DNA from: WRGT01 sp964450405
GTDB lineage: Bacteria > Spirochaetota > UBA4802 > UBA5550
DNA length: 64,000 bases
Assembly (NCBI GenBank): GCA_964450405.1
Contig: CAYVCQ010000003.1
Span: 372,001-436,000 of the forward strand
Direction: 5' to 3'
Part shown: positions 1 through 9,477 of the stretch, piece after piece
How the letters are laid out: each line of letters begins with the position of its first letter
Numbering within the stretch: the stretch's first letter is position 1
The notes under the pieces: model-generated
Databases searched by the model: none
Told to the model about the DNA's origin: nothing
The model's input: the letters and a program-made list of their open reading frames with translations, nothing else
Position numbers and translations under genes: made by a program

Positions 1-562
1 TTGAAATATGAACCGAATTTTCAACTCCAAGACAGTTTGGCTGATTTTTATTAACTTCAATAATTACAAAATCCGCTGTATCAATACAGGCGCAGGTATG
101 AGAGCACTGAGGACCAAAGTTAAAATATCCAAACCTGTCCATTGGACCAGTCTGAATAATCGCCACAACCTTTACAGACTTTGCTGCAGCAGGATCGAGG
201 TAGTTTGACGATCTATATGAGCGTGGTTTATTATGCCTGTGATAAAACGGTGCTCTCTGATAAAGCATAGGAGAATAATACGGCTCACCTTTAAACTGAA
301 GGAGGCGGGTAAGCTTTGACCAATGCCAGTCGATATAAATAAAACTATCCGGGAATGTCGAAACTTCCGGAACAGGCGGAACTGTTACTGCTGCATAAAT
401 ACTCACCCCTCTCAATTCCGGCGCCCTTTTCGAAAGAGCTATATCGCATTGCACCGGTTTACCGTTGAATGAACCGTAATCTACAACATCACCCGAGGAG
501 ACCACTTTCACAGCCTGATCTGCAGTAGTAAGTTTTTCAGAATATAATTTATGATAATCCAT
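1..562 (-). CDS. Acetyl-CoA hydrolase / CoA-transferase, N-terminal part (cut by window edge)
   Basis: Reading leftward from an ATG at 562, an open frame of 187 codons runs off the window without a stop. It begins MDYHKLYSEKLTTADQAV and continues with the SGDVVDYGSFNGKP type of segment seen at the N-terminus of the acetyl-CoA hydrolase/4-hydroxybutyrate CoA-transferase family. Further on it has FNFGPQCSHT and ADFVIIEVNKNQP, also typical of that fold. Such enzymes move or hydrolyse CoA between short acyl groups in the cytoplasm. A GAGGA ribosome site (574-578) precedes the start by about 11 bases. The catalytic glutamate lies in the missing C-terminal half, so the substrate cannot be judged. 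Confidence 0.8.
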   Translation of the reverse strand, partial: MDYHKLYSEKLTTADQAVKVVSSGDVVDYGSFNGKPVQCDIALSKRAPELRGVSIYAAVTVPPVPEVSTFPDSFIYIDWHWSKLTRLLQFKGEPYYSPMLYQRAPFYHRHNKPRSYRSSNYLDPAAAKSVKVVAIIQTGPMDRFGYFNFGPQCSHTCACIDTADFVIIEVNKNQPNCLGVENSVHIS

Positions 563-649
563 TTATTTTTTTATCCTCATTAAGTTTTTTATACCAGAAA
601 TCCAGATATTTTTTTAATAAAAACCGCCAGACAAATACCCGCCCCTTTC

Positions 650-760
650 TGCCCTTCGGGCACCATTCCCCATGAATGGGGAATGGGTAATACGAAATAT
701 TTACTATCACCTCTCCTCCCATTCATGGGGGAGATGTCGCATCGCGACAGTTGGGGCAGA
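650..760. repeat. Cluster of short palindromes between genes
   Basis: The space between the CoA-transferase start and the DUF4015 stop holds several perfect short inverted repeats. A 9-bp stem lies at 663-671/678-686 with loop ATGAAT. A second stem is built around CCCATTCATGGG near 718-730, and a GTCGC/GCGAC stem lies near 736-748. They look like dispersed extragenic palindromes and could also end transcription from one or both sides. No reading frame is supported here. Confidence 0.5.
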
Positions 761-777
761 GGTGGCGCTACGTCCTA

Positions 778-1755
778 CTATCTTTTCGAAACAGCCTTAG
801 TGATATTCATGCTCAAAGCACTGAACACTGATGTATAGTCGCCATTGGGATTCCATGCAACCCAGCCTCTGGCGCCGGTCTCTTCAACACCTTTTATCTG
901 AAGCAGAACATACTGATCAAGCTTAACCTTCGCATACTGTATGTTATAGGGGAACGCCTGTATCCAGGGCTGTATAGCAACGTTCTTTCCTTCAACGCGT
1001 TTAAGTCCTTTAAGAGTTCCCTCCTTCACCGTTTCGCCGGGATTTCCCATTCTCTGTTTGTCACCGGTGTAGTGGCTTGGATACAGCATTGGATAGAGTA
1101 CATCCATGTGAGGCATAAAGATCTCCATCTTCTGCCCTATCATGTCATTCTGGTTATATACAATTCTTCCGAATAAATCAGCAGACATCTTTACCTTGCG
1201 ATCATCTGTAATCTTTCTGAAATTTTTAAGAATTTCCTCGATAACAGCATACTTTTTTTTAAGAGGGTATGGGATCCCGTCATCCTGAAAGCGGATATAA
1301 TCCAGCTGAACCTCATCAAACCCCGAATCTGCGGCTGCTGCAATAAGTTCCGATAATCCCTTAATTTTTGCCGCTGGGACCGGGAGCTGATTAAGACCAT
1401 CCTGAAAACATACAACACGTGCGGTAAGATAAATTTTTTCATTCTTCAAGAACTCAATAACTTTGCTGTTAATCTTCAGCTTGCTGTTACCGGAAGTGTG
1501 AACATCAATTACCAGCATATTGATACCAAGAGGTTTACCTTTTGTAACAACAGATTTTATAAAATCCATATTACGGCTCTTTGAATTCGGAATATACAAC
1601 GCACGCATCATCATTTTTGCTGTCACAGCAACAGGCTTTACTACCTCCTGAGAAACTGCCACGTTCTCTGTCGTAAGACTCTGCATAGTAAAAATAATCA
1701 ACATTACTGCAGCAATGCGATTTATGTTTTCAAATTGATTTTTTATAAAATTCAT
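778..1755 (-). CDS. Exported DUF4015 putative glycoside hydrolase
   Basis: This 325-residue protein begins with a basic and hydrophobic stretch (about residues 1-30) that reads as a signal peptide, so it should be exported. The rest matches the DUF4015 putative glycosyl hydrolase family, a TIM-barrel fold. Visible markers are INMLVIDVHTS near residue 77, the core FDEVQLDYIRFQDDG near 145-160, SADLFGR near 190 and MDVLYPMLYPSHY near 217. Acidic residues in DEVQLDYIRF occupy the expected catalytic strand. Family members are thought to act on cell-wall or extracellular polysaccharide, but the substrate is unknown. A weak AGGA lies upstream of the ATG, and the gene stands alone. Confidence 0.75.
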   Translation of the reverse strand: MNFIKNQFENINRIAAVMLIIFTMQSLTTENVAVSQEVVKPVAVTAKMMMRALYIPNSKSRNMDFIKSVVTKGKPLGINMLVIDVHTSGNSKLKINSKVIEFLKNEKIYLTARVVCFQDGLNQLPVPAAKIKGLSELIAAAADSGFDEVQLDYIRFQDDGIPYPLKKKYAVIEEILKNFRKITDDRKVKMSADLFGRIVYNQNDMIGQKMEIFMPHMDVLYPMLYPSHYTGDKQRMGNPGETVKEGTLKGLKRVEGKNVAIQPWIQAFPYNIQYAKVKLDQYVLLQIKGVEETGARGWVAWNPNGDYTSVFSALSMNITKAVSKR

Positions 1756-2017
1756 GATCTGATAATTATTCCTTTTAATTGATTTTTGAATTATTACTAT
1801 AGTGTAAATATTGCGTTTTACGTCAAGTAATTCAGGAGGTGATTTAAGATATTAACCTTAATCCAAAGTAAGCTTTTGAAAAGCATAAATATTCAAAGAT
1901 AAAAAAAAATCCTTTTCAACAATGATGATAATGATATTCTGGATACAGAAAAATAAGTTACTCATTCTAAAAATGATTAAATATGATTTTGTATAACAAA
2001 GGAGATGACCTGATTAA

Positions 2018-2317
2018 ATGAACAATAGAAATAAAAGAAATATTTCGCCAATTATATTTAATGGTTCCACCACGATGATTGGCGTTTGTATTACCGTAAT
2101 ATCACTTTTTATAATAACAAAAAAAGATGCCGGAACCTATATGGATGAAGTTTTATCAATAGATGCTCTATTTTTTATAATCTCGGCATTTATATCATAT
2201 CTTTCATTAAGATGGGACAATCACGCGTATCTTGAACTGGCTGCTGATATTATATTTTTTACCGGAATGCTTGTAATGGCAGCTACAGGAATATTTATTG
2301 TATTTCTTGGTATATAA
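2018..2317 (+). CDS. Small three-helix membrane protein, unknown
   Basis: This 99-residue protein has three hydrophobic segments at about residues 14-35, 48-66 and 74-97. An AAGGAG ribosome site lies about 10 bases before the ATG, which supports real translation. It is convergent with the downstream VirJ-like gene, with only 8 bases between the stops. I do not recognise the family. Confidence 0.55.
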   Translation: MNNRNKRNISPIIFNGSTTMIGVCITVISLFIITKKDAGTYMDEVLSIDALFFIISAFISYLSLRWDNHAYLELAADIIFFTGMLVMAATGIFIVFLGI

Positions 2318-2325
2318 AAACAGAA

Positions 2326-3030
2326 TCATTTATTTTTTCTGATTTTATTATTCCAGTTTATTATAACCCATGCCAACTTATTATAGTCACCATCAAAATG
2401 GTGTCCCCCTTCAAGAAAAACTATATCATACTTTTTCTTATCAAGATTGTGAACAACGGCATGATCATCACTCTTCCCTTCAACAAAGAGAAGCGGCAGG
2501 GAACTGATCTTTAATACTTCAGGTAATGTTATATACTTTCCCCTGGTCCGTCCAAGCCACTCTCCGGCACTCACTTCAAAGGTGGAATCAGTGGAGATGC
2601 CAAGCAAAACAGCTCCGGCAAGATATAGACGCGTTTTTTCAGGAAGACGGTTTATTATAAACGGAATTACATCCGCACCGAATGAATAACCGATAAGTAT
2701 AACCCTTTTACATTTTGTTTTATAAATATATGAATTTATCAGGACACTAATATCTTCAGCGGACTGTTCAGGTGTTTTCTTTTTCCAGAAATATTTCATC
2801 GAATTGACTCCGATTACATAGATCCCCTGTGAAGCAAGTGTCGTTGAAATGTCCTGATCGATCTTTCTCCAGCCGCCATCTCCAGAAATGAAAATTGCAA
2901 GTGTATCCTCCCCCGCTATGGCGGGGACCTCATTCACTGAGGTAATTTCTGCAATAACCGCAGCGGCGCACATAAACATTATCAGAAAGAAAATTATTAT
3001 ATGTTTTTTCATTATATGATTATTTCTCAC
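2326..3030 (-). CDS. VirJ/AcvB-like alpha/beta hydrolase, second copy
   Basis: This 234-residue protein has an N-terminal signal segment (about 6-28) followed by a VirJ/AcvB domain. Seen are FISGDGGWRKIDQ (about 48-60), the nucleophile elbow GYSFGAD (about 118-124) and a late EGGHHFDGDY that should carry the catalytic histidine. Known AcvB-type proteins are periplasmic and hydrolyse lysyl-phosphatidylglycerol. Here the gene is the third in an mprF operon and is a paralogue of the gene just upstream (69 bases between them). This suggests turnover of aminoacylated phosphatidylglycerol in the periplasm, which is an inference from family and context. Confidence 0.8.
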   Translation of the reverse strand: MRNNHIMKKHIIIFFLIMFMCAAAVIAEITSVNEVPAIAGEDTLAIFISGDGGWRKIDQDISTTLASQGIYVIGVNSMKYFWKKKTPEQSAEDISVLINSYIYKTKCKRVILIGYSFGADVIPFIINRLPEKTRLYLAGAVLLGISTDSTFEVSAGEWLGRTRGKYITLPEVLKISSLPLLFVEGKSDDHAVVHNLDKKKYDIVFLEGGHHFDGDYNKLAWVIINWNNKIRKNK

Positions 3031-3099
3031 TCTCTGATGTAAAACGGAACATCAATAATTTATTCATGGATAAAATATTTTTTACATTCCTTCTGTTCA

Positions 3100-3771
3100 T
3101 TATCTGCTGCACCACTTAATAATAATTCCTGCCAGATATTTGTAGTTGCCTGCGAAGTGGTGCCCGCCCTCGGTAACTATCACATCATATTTAATCTTAT
3201 CAATTTCCTGTGTAATTGAAGTTTTATCATCACACCCACCTATAAACAGGAGCGGTACATTCTTAACGCGGGAAATTTCAGGGAGAGTTTTAAACTCGCC
3301 TTTAATTTTACCGGACCATTCATCTTCACTTACTTCAAATGTCGTATCACCTGCAATACTTATCATTACAGCACCCTCAAGACTTGTATCCGGATACTTC
3401 GAAAGACGGTTAACTATAAAAGGTATAACATCCGCGCCGAATGAATAACCTATAAGGATGACTCTTCTACTGTTCAATTTATCAGAATAAGTATCAATAA
3501 GATACCGGACATCCTGTGCAGTTTCATCTGGAGTTCTTTTGACATTGAAATATTTTCTAGAGTCAACACCAATAACGTGAATCCCCTTCAATGCCAGATT
3601 TTCCGCTATCACCTGGTCTATCCTGAGCCACCCTCCATCCCCGGAAAAAAAAACAGCAAGCGTATTACTGCCGGATTTAGATGGAAAATCTTTCACAGGC
3701 ATAGTAGACGCTTCCGAAGTTATCATAAACAGAAACATTATAAAAATCATTGGCACGACAAACTTTTTCAT
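3100..3771 (-). CDS. VirJ/AcvB-like alpha/beta hydrolase, first copy
   Basis: This 223-residue protein has a signal peptide (about 1-24) and the same layout as its neighbour: FFSGDGGWLRIDQ, GYSFGADVIPF with the nucleophile serine, and EGGHHFAGNY. Its start overlaps the mprF stop by 4 bases (ATGA), so translation is coupled to the synthase. The two copies share the core motifs but differ widely elsewhere, so the duplication is not recent. Expected function is hydrolysis of the lipid made by MprF (or a related aminoacyl-lipid) on the outer face of the inner membrane. Confidence 0.82.
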   Translation of the reverse strand: MKKFVVPMIFIMFLFMITSEASTMPVKDFPSKSGSNTLAVFFSGDGGWLRIDQVIAENLALKGIHVIGVDSRKYFNVKRTPDETAQDVRYLIDTYSDKLNSRRVILIGYSFGADVIPFIVNRLSKYPDTSLEGAVMISIAGDTTFEVSEDEWSGKIKGEFKTLPEISRVKNVPLLFIGGCDDKTSITQEIDKIKYDVIVTEGGHHFAGNYKYLAGIIIKWCSR

Positions 3772-6323
3772 TTTGAAACAACCCCCTTTAATCCTCCGCT
3801 TACAAGTATAGCAATATCAATCAGGGATCTTGGCAATGCCAGAGGTTTAGAGTAAACCAGATAACGTGATTGCCAATCCGGATGAAACTTATTCTTATAA
3901 CTTCGAAGGCCCTGGAAATTATAAAACTTTTCGCTATAACCAAAGATGACAGCTCCTATCCTGTTCCATAATGGCGCAAGCGGTTTATTCACAAGACCCG
4001 AAAGAGGTACAGATCCCAAATTAAAATCTTTAAACCCGTTTTCTTTACCCCAGAGCATAATATTCAGGAATAGAAAATCCATAATCCCGCCGGGAGCAGA
4101 AGAGTGATGACGCATCAGATCAATTGTCAACTCACCTTTATCCGAAGTGTACATCATGTTAGCAAATGCAACTATCCTGTTTTCCTTTTTAACAATTGCC
4201 ATTGGAAAATTTTTGAGATATGCTTCATCAAAAAAACCGATTGAAAACTGTTTTTCTTTTGTATTCTTTTCTCCAAGCCAATTATCAGAAACAGTTTTAA
4301 GCTCAGCAATCAGATCCTGTACATTTTCTGCAGGAATAATCTCAAATACATAATTCTCTTTTGCAGTTTTATTTAAGGAATGTCTTAATCCCCTGTTGTC
4401 ACTTCCCTGTATATTAAAATTCAGCAGATCGATATGAGCTGCCTCTCCGATTTTAAGAATATTCATTCCGGTTTCGATATATACAGGAAGATACTCCGAT
4501 GCAACTTCGAAGAAAACCAGATTTGCATCCTCCTTATAACTTTCCTCTCTGAAATCCCAAATTATTTCGGGGATGTCATCTTTGCAGCCGATGGGATCTC
4601 CCAGTACAATCCAGCTCTTCCCCTGAATCCCGTACATAATAAATGCTGTTTTTTCCATATTAAAAAAAATATATTTATCACCAAGCAAAGCAAGATTACC
4701 ATCTGGAGATCCTGACCGGTCAATTATTGATTTAACAATTTCTATATCCTGTCCGGAAGGCAGCGATGGTCTGACACGTGCGGGCCTCAAAAAAAGAATG
4801 AGAGATAAAATTGAAAAAAACAAAAATACTCCGGCAAAGCCCCTCATGAATCTGGAAGTATCATTTAAAAGACCGAAGCTGCTCCAGAGACCATGCGAAT
4901 ACGGAATATGTTTATATGCAAAAAGACCAAACCATATTGTTATTGTAATAACAGTGGCAATTGCCGCTCCCCATGCAGGTGAAAATGACTGGTCAAATAA
5001 CGATGCTCTTCTATAGAAAAACTTACGGCATGGATAGAATAAAGCCAGTGCAATTACAAGAGCCGTAACCTCTTCATAATTCAATCCGCTCAGCATTAGA
5101 AAAATTATTCCGGAGACAAGAAGAATAATCGTCATGTAATAAGCACTGTAGAGTCTCTTCTGAATTCTTGATGAAAGAAAGAGCAGACCGGCTCCGGAAA
5201 GTGCGGTAAAAAAATGAGAAACCTCCATCACATGAACCGGGAAGATATAGTTAAGCCATGTCATTCTCTCTCCGATATTTGGAAGAGCAGTTGAAAGCAG
5301 TATTACTGCTCCGCTTATAAATATAAGAATTGCCAATACCCCGGGGAAAATCAATGGAGCCCATTTTAGAGCAAATGAAGCTGCTTTCTTCACTGCTCCG
5401 AGCGTCACGGATATTTCTGCAGTTATAAACAAAACAAGACCTACTGCAAATGGACAGAGATAATAAACAAAACGATAAAGTATCAGAGAACTGAAAATAT
5501 CAGATGTCCCACCCTGCCCCGAAAGCATCAGCATAATTACAGTTTCAAATACACCAACCCCTCCAGGAACATGACTTATAAGCCCCGATATCTGTGCCAG
5601 TAAAAAAACCGGTATAAATGCGATATATGAAAGATGAATAGTATCAGGCAGAAGAAAATAAAGAACAAGACCGGCTATAGACCAGTCAATAAATGAAACC
5701 GCAATCTGGCCCAGACCAATTTTCCAGTCAGGTATCTCTATCTCCCATTCTTTAAAATAAAATGTTTTTTTATAAAATACAGTTAATGTAATGTATAAAG
5801 CCACGATACAGAGAAGTAACGCACCGAATGGCCTTAAAGAAACAAATGGAATATGCAGAATCGCCGGAATAGTCACTGGCTCAATTACAAAAACAATTCC
5901 CGCAAGTGAAATAATACCTATCCAGAATGTCGTGGCAGTAAATGTTATTATCTTAACAATATCCAGAGATGAGATCCCTGCTGCACTGTAAAAGCGGAAC
6001 CTCACTGTACCGCTGCTCAGAACAGACATCCCGATATTATTCCCGAATATATATGACACTAGAGAAGTAAAAAATATTCGTGAATATGCCAGCTTCTGTT
6101 TAATATACCTGAAGGCCAGCAGATCATAAAATGTAACTGCAAAATAGGATAGTGCAGTCACCAGAACCGCAGCAAGAAGTCTCCCCTTTGGAAATTCTAT
6201 CAGTTTCTGTATAATCTCTCCAAGATGGTAGTTCCCCAGTTCTTTGTATAAAAATACAAGTGCTACCGATAAGATTACCGCACCTGAAAGGGGAAGTATA
6301 AATTTAAATACAGTCCTTTTCAT
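3768..6323 (-). CDS. mprF: Phosphatidylglycerol lysyltransferase-type protein MprF
   Basis: This 851-residue protein has the two-part MprF layout. Residues 1 to about 510 are many hydrophobic helices (the flippase part, with SGLISHVPGGVGVFETVIML near 250-270). Residues about 535-830 form the soluble DUF2156 aminoacyltransferase domain (ALLGDKYIFF, SWIVLGDPIG, MNILKIGEAAHIDL, LRHSLNKTAKE, DFNLGSVPLSGL). The enzyme transfers an amino acid from charged tRNA to phosphatidylglycerol and flips the product, which lowers surface negative charge and increases resistance to cationic peptides. The amino acid (Lys or Ala) cannot be read from sequence. It is first in an operon with two VirJ/AcvB-like genes. 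Confidence 0.92.
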   Translation of the reverse strand: MKRTVFKFILPLSGAVILSVALVFLYKELGNYHLGEIIQKLIEFPKGRLLAAVLVTALSYFAVTFYDLLAFRYIKQKLAYSRIFFTSLVSYIFGNNIGMSVLSSGTVRFRFYSAAGISSLDIVKIITFTATTFWIGIISLAGIVFVIEPVTIPAILHIPFVSLRPFGALLLCIVALYITLTVFYKKTFYFKEWEIEIPDWKIGLGQIAVSFIDWSIAGLVLYFLLPDTIHLSYIAFIPVFLLAQISGLISHVPGGVGVFETVIMLMLSGQGGTSDIFSSLILYRFVYYLCPFAVGLVLFITAEISVTLGAVKKAASFALKWAPLIFPGVLAILIFISGAVILLSTALPNIGERMTWLNYIFPVHVMEVSHFFTALSGAGLLFLSSRIQKRLYSAYYMTIILLVSGIIFLMLSGLNYEEVTALVIALALFYPCRKFFYRRASLFDQSFSPAWGAAIATVITITIWFGLFAYKHIPYSHGLWSSFGLLNDTSRFMRGFAGVFLFFSILSLILFLRPARVRPSLPSGQDIEIVKSIIDRSGSPDGNLALLGDKYIFFNMEKTAFIMYGIQGKSWIVLGDPIGCKDDIPEIIWDFREESYKEDANLVFFEVASEYLPVYIETGMNILKIGEAAHIDLLNFNIQGSDNRGLRHSLNKTAKENYVFEIIPAENVQDLIAELKTVSDNWLGEKNTKEKQFSIGFFDEAYLKNFPMAIVKKENRIVAFANMMYTSDKGELTIDLMRHHSSAPGGIMDFLFLNIMLWGKENGFKDFNLGSVPLSGLVNKPLAPLWNRIGAVIFGYSEKFYNFQGLRSYKNKFHPDWQSRYLVYSKPLALPRSLIDIAILVSGGLKGVVSK

Positions 6324-6420
6324 TATTCTTTACCTTTGTCAAAATCATAATCATTATCCGGAATATGATGCTTAATTCAAGACATTCGTTACATTAATAA
6401 TCAGTTATTTCAAACTTGCA

Positions 6421-7290
6421 TCACTTGACATTTCGAATAAGCTCGGCACTCCCTTTCCTGTACTTCCATTTAATTAACTCTTCAGCTGTGGCAAATTTAT
6501 ATCCCGAGCTCTTAAGCTTCTCTATAACCTGAGGAAGAATTTCCATTGTTGTCAGATGTGTATCATGAAAAAGTATGACGATACCCTTGCCATCTGCCCG
6601 GGAGATCACCCTCTCATATATCCAGTGCATCCTCTTTCGGAATTCTGCATTGTCAACATCCGTTTTCGGTGTTTCTTTATACCAATCACCCTTGACCCAG
6701 CTTTTTGAATCACCTGAATCAAAATTTTTTGACCACATAATTACCGCACCGCGGGATTTAATCACATCACCGACCTTCACCTTGGCTGCCTCGGAATATA
6801 TAGAAAACCATGGCGCGCCGAATGGCGGCCTGATTAGTGTCAGCTTTAAAGAATCTTTGCCTAATTCCTTATCAAGAAGCGCCTGATTTTCATCAAACTC
6901 AAGGGCAATTTTTTCCGGGCTGAGCCTTGTAAGATCTTTATGATCGAGGCTGTGATTACCAAGGGCATGCCCATCTTTTATCATTCGAATCAGTGTAGTT
7001 TTAAACTTTTTAAAATCACTGTTTTCCTTTGTTGAATGAGGAGCCCAGTCACCACATAAAAAAAATGTACCTTTTACATTCTCCTTTTTTAAAATATTCA
7101 GTATTTCATCGGTCCATTCTGAAGGTCCGTCATCAAATGTAAGGTAAACAGTCTTATCCGGAAGGGGATCATCTTCATAATATCCGGGAGGATATGCTGA
7201 TGATACGGTATCAGCTGCAGAGTGCGGACCGGCACAAGACGTCATTGTGATCAGAAAAAAAATAATTCCGGCAATATATGGTATTTTCAT
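6421..7290 (-). CDS. Polysaccharide deacetylase (NodB domain) lipoprotein or exported protein
   Basis: This 289-residue protein starts with a hydrophobic leader ending in a cysteine (residues 5-19, ITMTSC), a relaxed lipobox. The NodB domain follows. Motif 1 is TFDDGPSEWTDE near residue 52, giving the catalytic and metal aspartates. Motif 2 is HALGNHSLDH near 113, giving the two metal histidines. Motif 3 is RPPFGAP near 155, and the late motif is ILFHDTH near 240. Such enzymes remove acetyl groups from peptidoglycan or other N-acetyl-glucosamine polymers outside the cytoplasm. The gene stands 97 bases upstream of mprF on the same strand, so an envelope link is possible. Confidence 0.88.
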   Translation of the reverse strand: MKIPYIAGIIFFLITMTSCAGPHSAADTVSSAYPPGYYEDDPLPDKTVYLTFDDGPSEWTDEILNILKKENVKGTFFLCGDWAPHSTKENSDFKKFKTTLIRMIKDGHALGNHSLDHKDLTRLSPEKIALEFDENQALLDKELGKDSLKLTLIRPPFGAPWFSIYSEAAKVKVGDVIKSRGAVIMWSKNFDSGDSKSWVKGDWYKETPKTDVDNAEFRKRMHWIYERVISRADGKGIVILFHDTHLTTMEILPQVIEKLKSSGYKFATAEELIKWKYRKGSAELIRNVK

Positions 7291-7392
7291 AAAAATCTCT
7301 CTATAACATATTTAAACAACAGACATTCTAAAACTCTTCTAATTATTAACCGGATTGTATCGGACTAGTACACCGGCATTATTCTAAATCAA

Positions 7393-7414
7393 TTTATCAT
7401 CCTTGCGGATGCGG
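7393..7414. repeat. 22-bp dispersed repeat, first copy
   Basis: This 22-base stretch matches the reverse complement of 31506-31527 at 21 of 22 positions. It contains an ATCC/GGAT hairpin. It sits in the 208-base gap between the GGDEF stop and the deacetylase start. Confidence 0.5.
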
Positions 7415-7498
7415 AGATCCATCATTTTTTAAACAGGAGGATTCCCGCCTTCAGGGAAATTACATTGAATATAATTCATCAGGTCGTAACACTCGAGA

Positions 7499-8380
7499 TC
7501 ATTTTTCCATTGAATGATATTTAATTCCATCTTTTCCTTTTTTCTTAACTGAATACATTATCTTATCAGCGGTTTTGATCATCTCATCAATATTAAAGTC
7601 GCACACTGCAGACGTTACCACTCCGATGCTGAAAGAAACAGGCCAATTGTTTCTCTGCACAACCTTTGTTAAAACTTCCTTTACTTTAGTAATTACTTCT
7701 CGCACATGTTCCTCCCCCGTTTCGGGGAGCAGAATTGCAAACTCATCTCCCCCAAGGCGGGCCAGAACATCGGATATTCTCAGGTTTTCATTTATTGCAC
7801 CGGCAACAGCTGCAAGTAAATCATCACCGATGTCGTGGCCTAATGTATCATTAATTGTTTTAAAATTATCTATATCAAGAAACGCAAGAGAAAGCGGTCT
7901 ATGAAATCGGTGAGCGCGGTAAATTTCACTTGATGCAAGAGTGTAGAAGTATCTCCTGTTAACAGCACCGGTTAGAACGTCACTGCGGGCAAGACTTTTT
8001 TCATACTCATATAATTTTCTGATTGTAGACAAGAAGTATGATATCAGCAGATAATAACATAATCCTACAACAGTATCCCATATGAAAATATAAAAATGCT
8101 TAGAGTATTCACCCGATTTAAAATCAGCTGCAAACCATATAATTACACTGAGGAATGACATGAAAAATGCCGAATTCCTGCCTGAATACCATGCGAGCAG
8201 TGTGATCGGCAGCAAATAAAAAATTGTGAGTGAAATTTCATATCCGGTTATAAAATCAATATATCCCAGCAGCATCACAAAAATTATTGAAAGACCGAAT
8301 ATCAGGGATCGACTAAACGGTGTCATATTCTCTTTAGCCACACTTTGCCGGTTAAAAATAATTCGAGGTAATAATTGCAA
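7499..8380 (-). CDS. Membrane-bound diguanylate cyclase (GGDEF)
   Basis: This 293-residue protein has about five membrane helices in residues 25-120 and a GGDEF domain at about 130-290. The active-site signature is intact (ARLGGDEFAILLPETG), with NFKTINDTLGHDIGDDLL before it. RISD lies five residues before GGDEF and fits the RxxD inhibitory site. It should make cyclic di-GMP from GTP. The start is TTG at 8380, chosen for the strong GGAGG placed 7 bases upstream. It lies 65 bases after DUF1003 on the same strand and may be the last gene of the metal-export operon. Confidence 0.88.
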   Translation of the reverse strand: MQLLPRIIFNRQSVAKENMTPFSRSLIFGLSIIFVMLLGYIDFITGYEISLTIFYLLPITLLAWYSGRNSAFFMSFLSVIIWFAADFKSGEYSKHFYIFIWDTVVGLCYYLLISYFLSTIRKLYEYEKSLARSDVLTGAVNRRYFYTLASSEIYRAHRFHRPLSLAFLDIDNFKTINDTLGHDIGDDLLAAVAGAINENLRISDVLARLGGDEFAILLPETGEEHVREVITKVKEVLTKVVQRNNWPVSFSIGVVTSAVCDFNIDEMIKTADKIMYSVKKKGKDGIKYHSMEK

Positions 8381-8445
8381 GTGATGCCTCCTTCAATATT
8401 GTCAGTCTTTGTTAAAACTGTTTTAAAATGCTGGAGTTTAACTTT

Positions 8446-8889
8446 TTATTTTTTATCTTCGAGTATTTCAAGAATTCTATTGATTGCAATATCCTGCGCT
8501 TCAAGATGTTTCATTATAATCTTTATCTCTTCTTCAGACTTAACGTCAAGCTGATAGTCATTGTGTGCCTCAATCCGGTCTTTTTCTGAAACCCGATTCT
8601 GGCTCATCATAAGTACCGGAGCAGCATAGGCTGCCTGCAGAGACAGGAATAGATTAAGCAGTATAAACGGATAAGGATCCCATGACTTATGAAATACAGC
8701 ATTCAGCACAATCCATGATGTAATAATTATGGATTGTATAATTATAAATCTCCACGACCCCAAAGTACGGGCAACAGTGTCGGCAACTTTCTGCCCCAGA
8801 GTTATTTTTTCTTCAAGGATATCATTAACGTTTCTTATCTGAGGGTGCTGATGTTTATACGGTTTAGGGAATTCAATTTTAATACCCAT
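8446..8889 (-). CDS. DUF1003 membrane protein
   Basis: This 147-residue protein has the DUF1003 pattern: a basic N-terminus, GQKVADTVARTLGSWRFI near 33-50, two membrane helices (about 50-70 and 77-97, with YPFILLNLFLSLQAAYAAP), and a polar tail containing MSQNRVSEKDR. The family's role is unknown. It follows the DedA gene by 12 bases and has an AGGA site about 7 bases before the ATG, so it is co-transcribed with the CDF transporters. Confidence 0.82.
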   Translation of the reverse strand: MGIKIEFPKPYKHQHPQIRNVNDILEEKITLGQKVADTVARTLGSWRFIIIQSIIITSWIVLNAVFHKSWDPYPFILLNLFLSLQAAYAAPVLMMSQNRVSEKDRIEAHNDYQLDVKSEEEIKIIMKHLEAQDIAINRILEILEDKK

Positions 8890-8901
8890 TTAATATCCTT
8901 T

Positions 8902-9477
8902 TTATAATGATTTATTCAGATTTCTTCTTATGACAATTCTTCGTATTATATAAACAATTATAATCAATACAACCGCTGCTGAAATTAAAATTTCAATTTT
9001 TTTTATATCCCCGACAATAATTTCAACAGTATGTCCAAAATAATACCCCAGCAGCCCGATTGAAATTGCCCACAATAAAGCACTTACGAGATTTAGAATA
9101 AAAAATTTCAATACAGGAATACCTGACATTCCGATAGCAAATGGCGCGATAGTTCTTAAACCGTAAATAAAACGGAAACTCAGTATAACTAATATATCAT
9201 ATTTTTTAAGAAGGAGCTGAAACCGTTCAATACGTTTTTTAGATTTACTGAACTTCTTTTCTACAAATCCGCTTTTCGTTCTCCCGATAAAATAATAAAG
9301 CTGATCACCGAAAAAACTTCCGGAAAATGCCGCGAGAATTACAAAATCTATCTTTAAATAATTCTGATGTGCGAGAAAAGCGGCTACAAGAAGAATAGTT
9401 TCACCTTCAAAGAATGTCCCCGCTGCAATTATCATATACCCGTAGGATGCAATGAGGTTTATCATAGGAATACTCAA
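8902..9477 (-). CDS. DedA/VTT-family inner-membrane protein
   Basis: This 191-residue polytopic membrane protein carries the DedA signatures FFGDQLYYFIGRTKSGF near 54-70 and RFIYGLRTIAPFAIGMSG near 101-118. DedA/VTT proteins are linked to phospholipid (polyprenyl-phosphate or phosphatidylethanolamine) flipping and proton-dependent membrane homeostasis. The first possible codon is TTG at 9477, overlapping the CDF stop; an ATG four codons later (9465) is an equally good start. It belongs to the same transcript as the two CDF genes. Confidence 0.85.
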   Translation of the reverse strand: MSIPMINLIASYGYMIIAAGTFFEGETILLVAAFLAHQNYLKIDFVILAAFSGSFFGDQLYYFIGRTKSGFVEKKFSKSKKRIERFQLLLKKYDILVILSFRFIYGLRTIAPFAIGMSGIPVLKFFILNLVSALLWAISIGLLGYYFGHTVEIIVGDIKKIEILISAAVVLIIIVYIIRRIVIRRNLNKSL

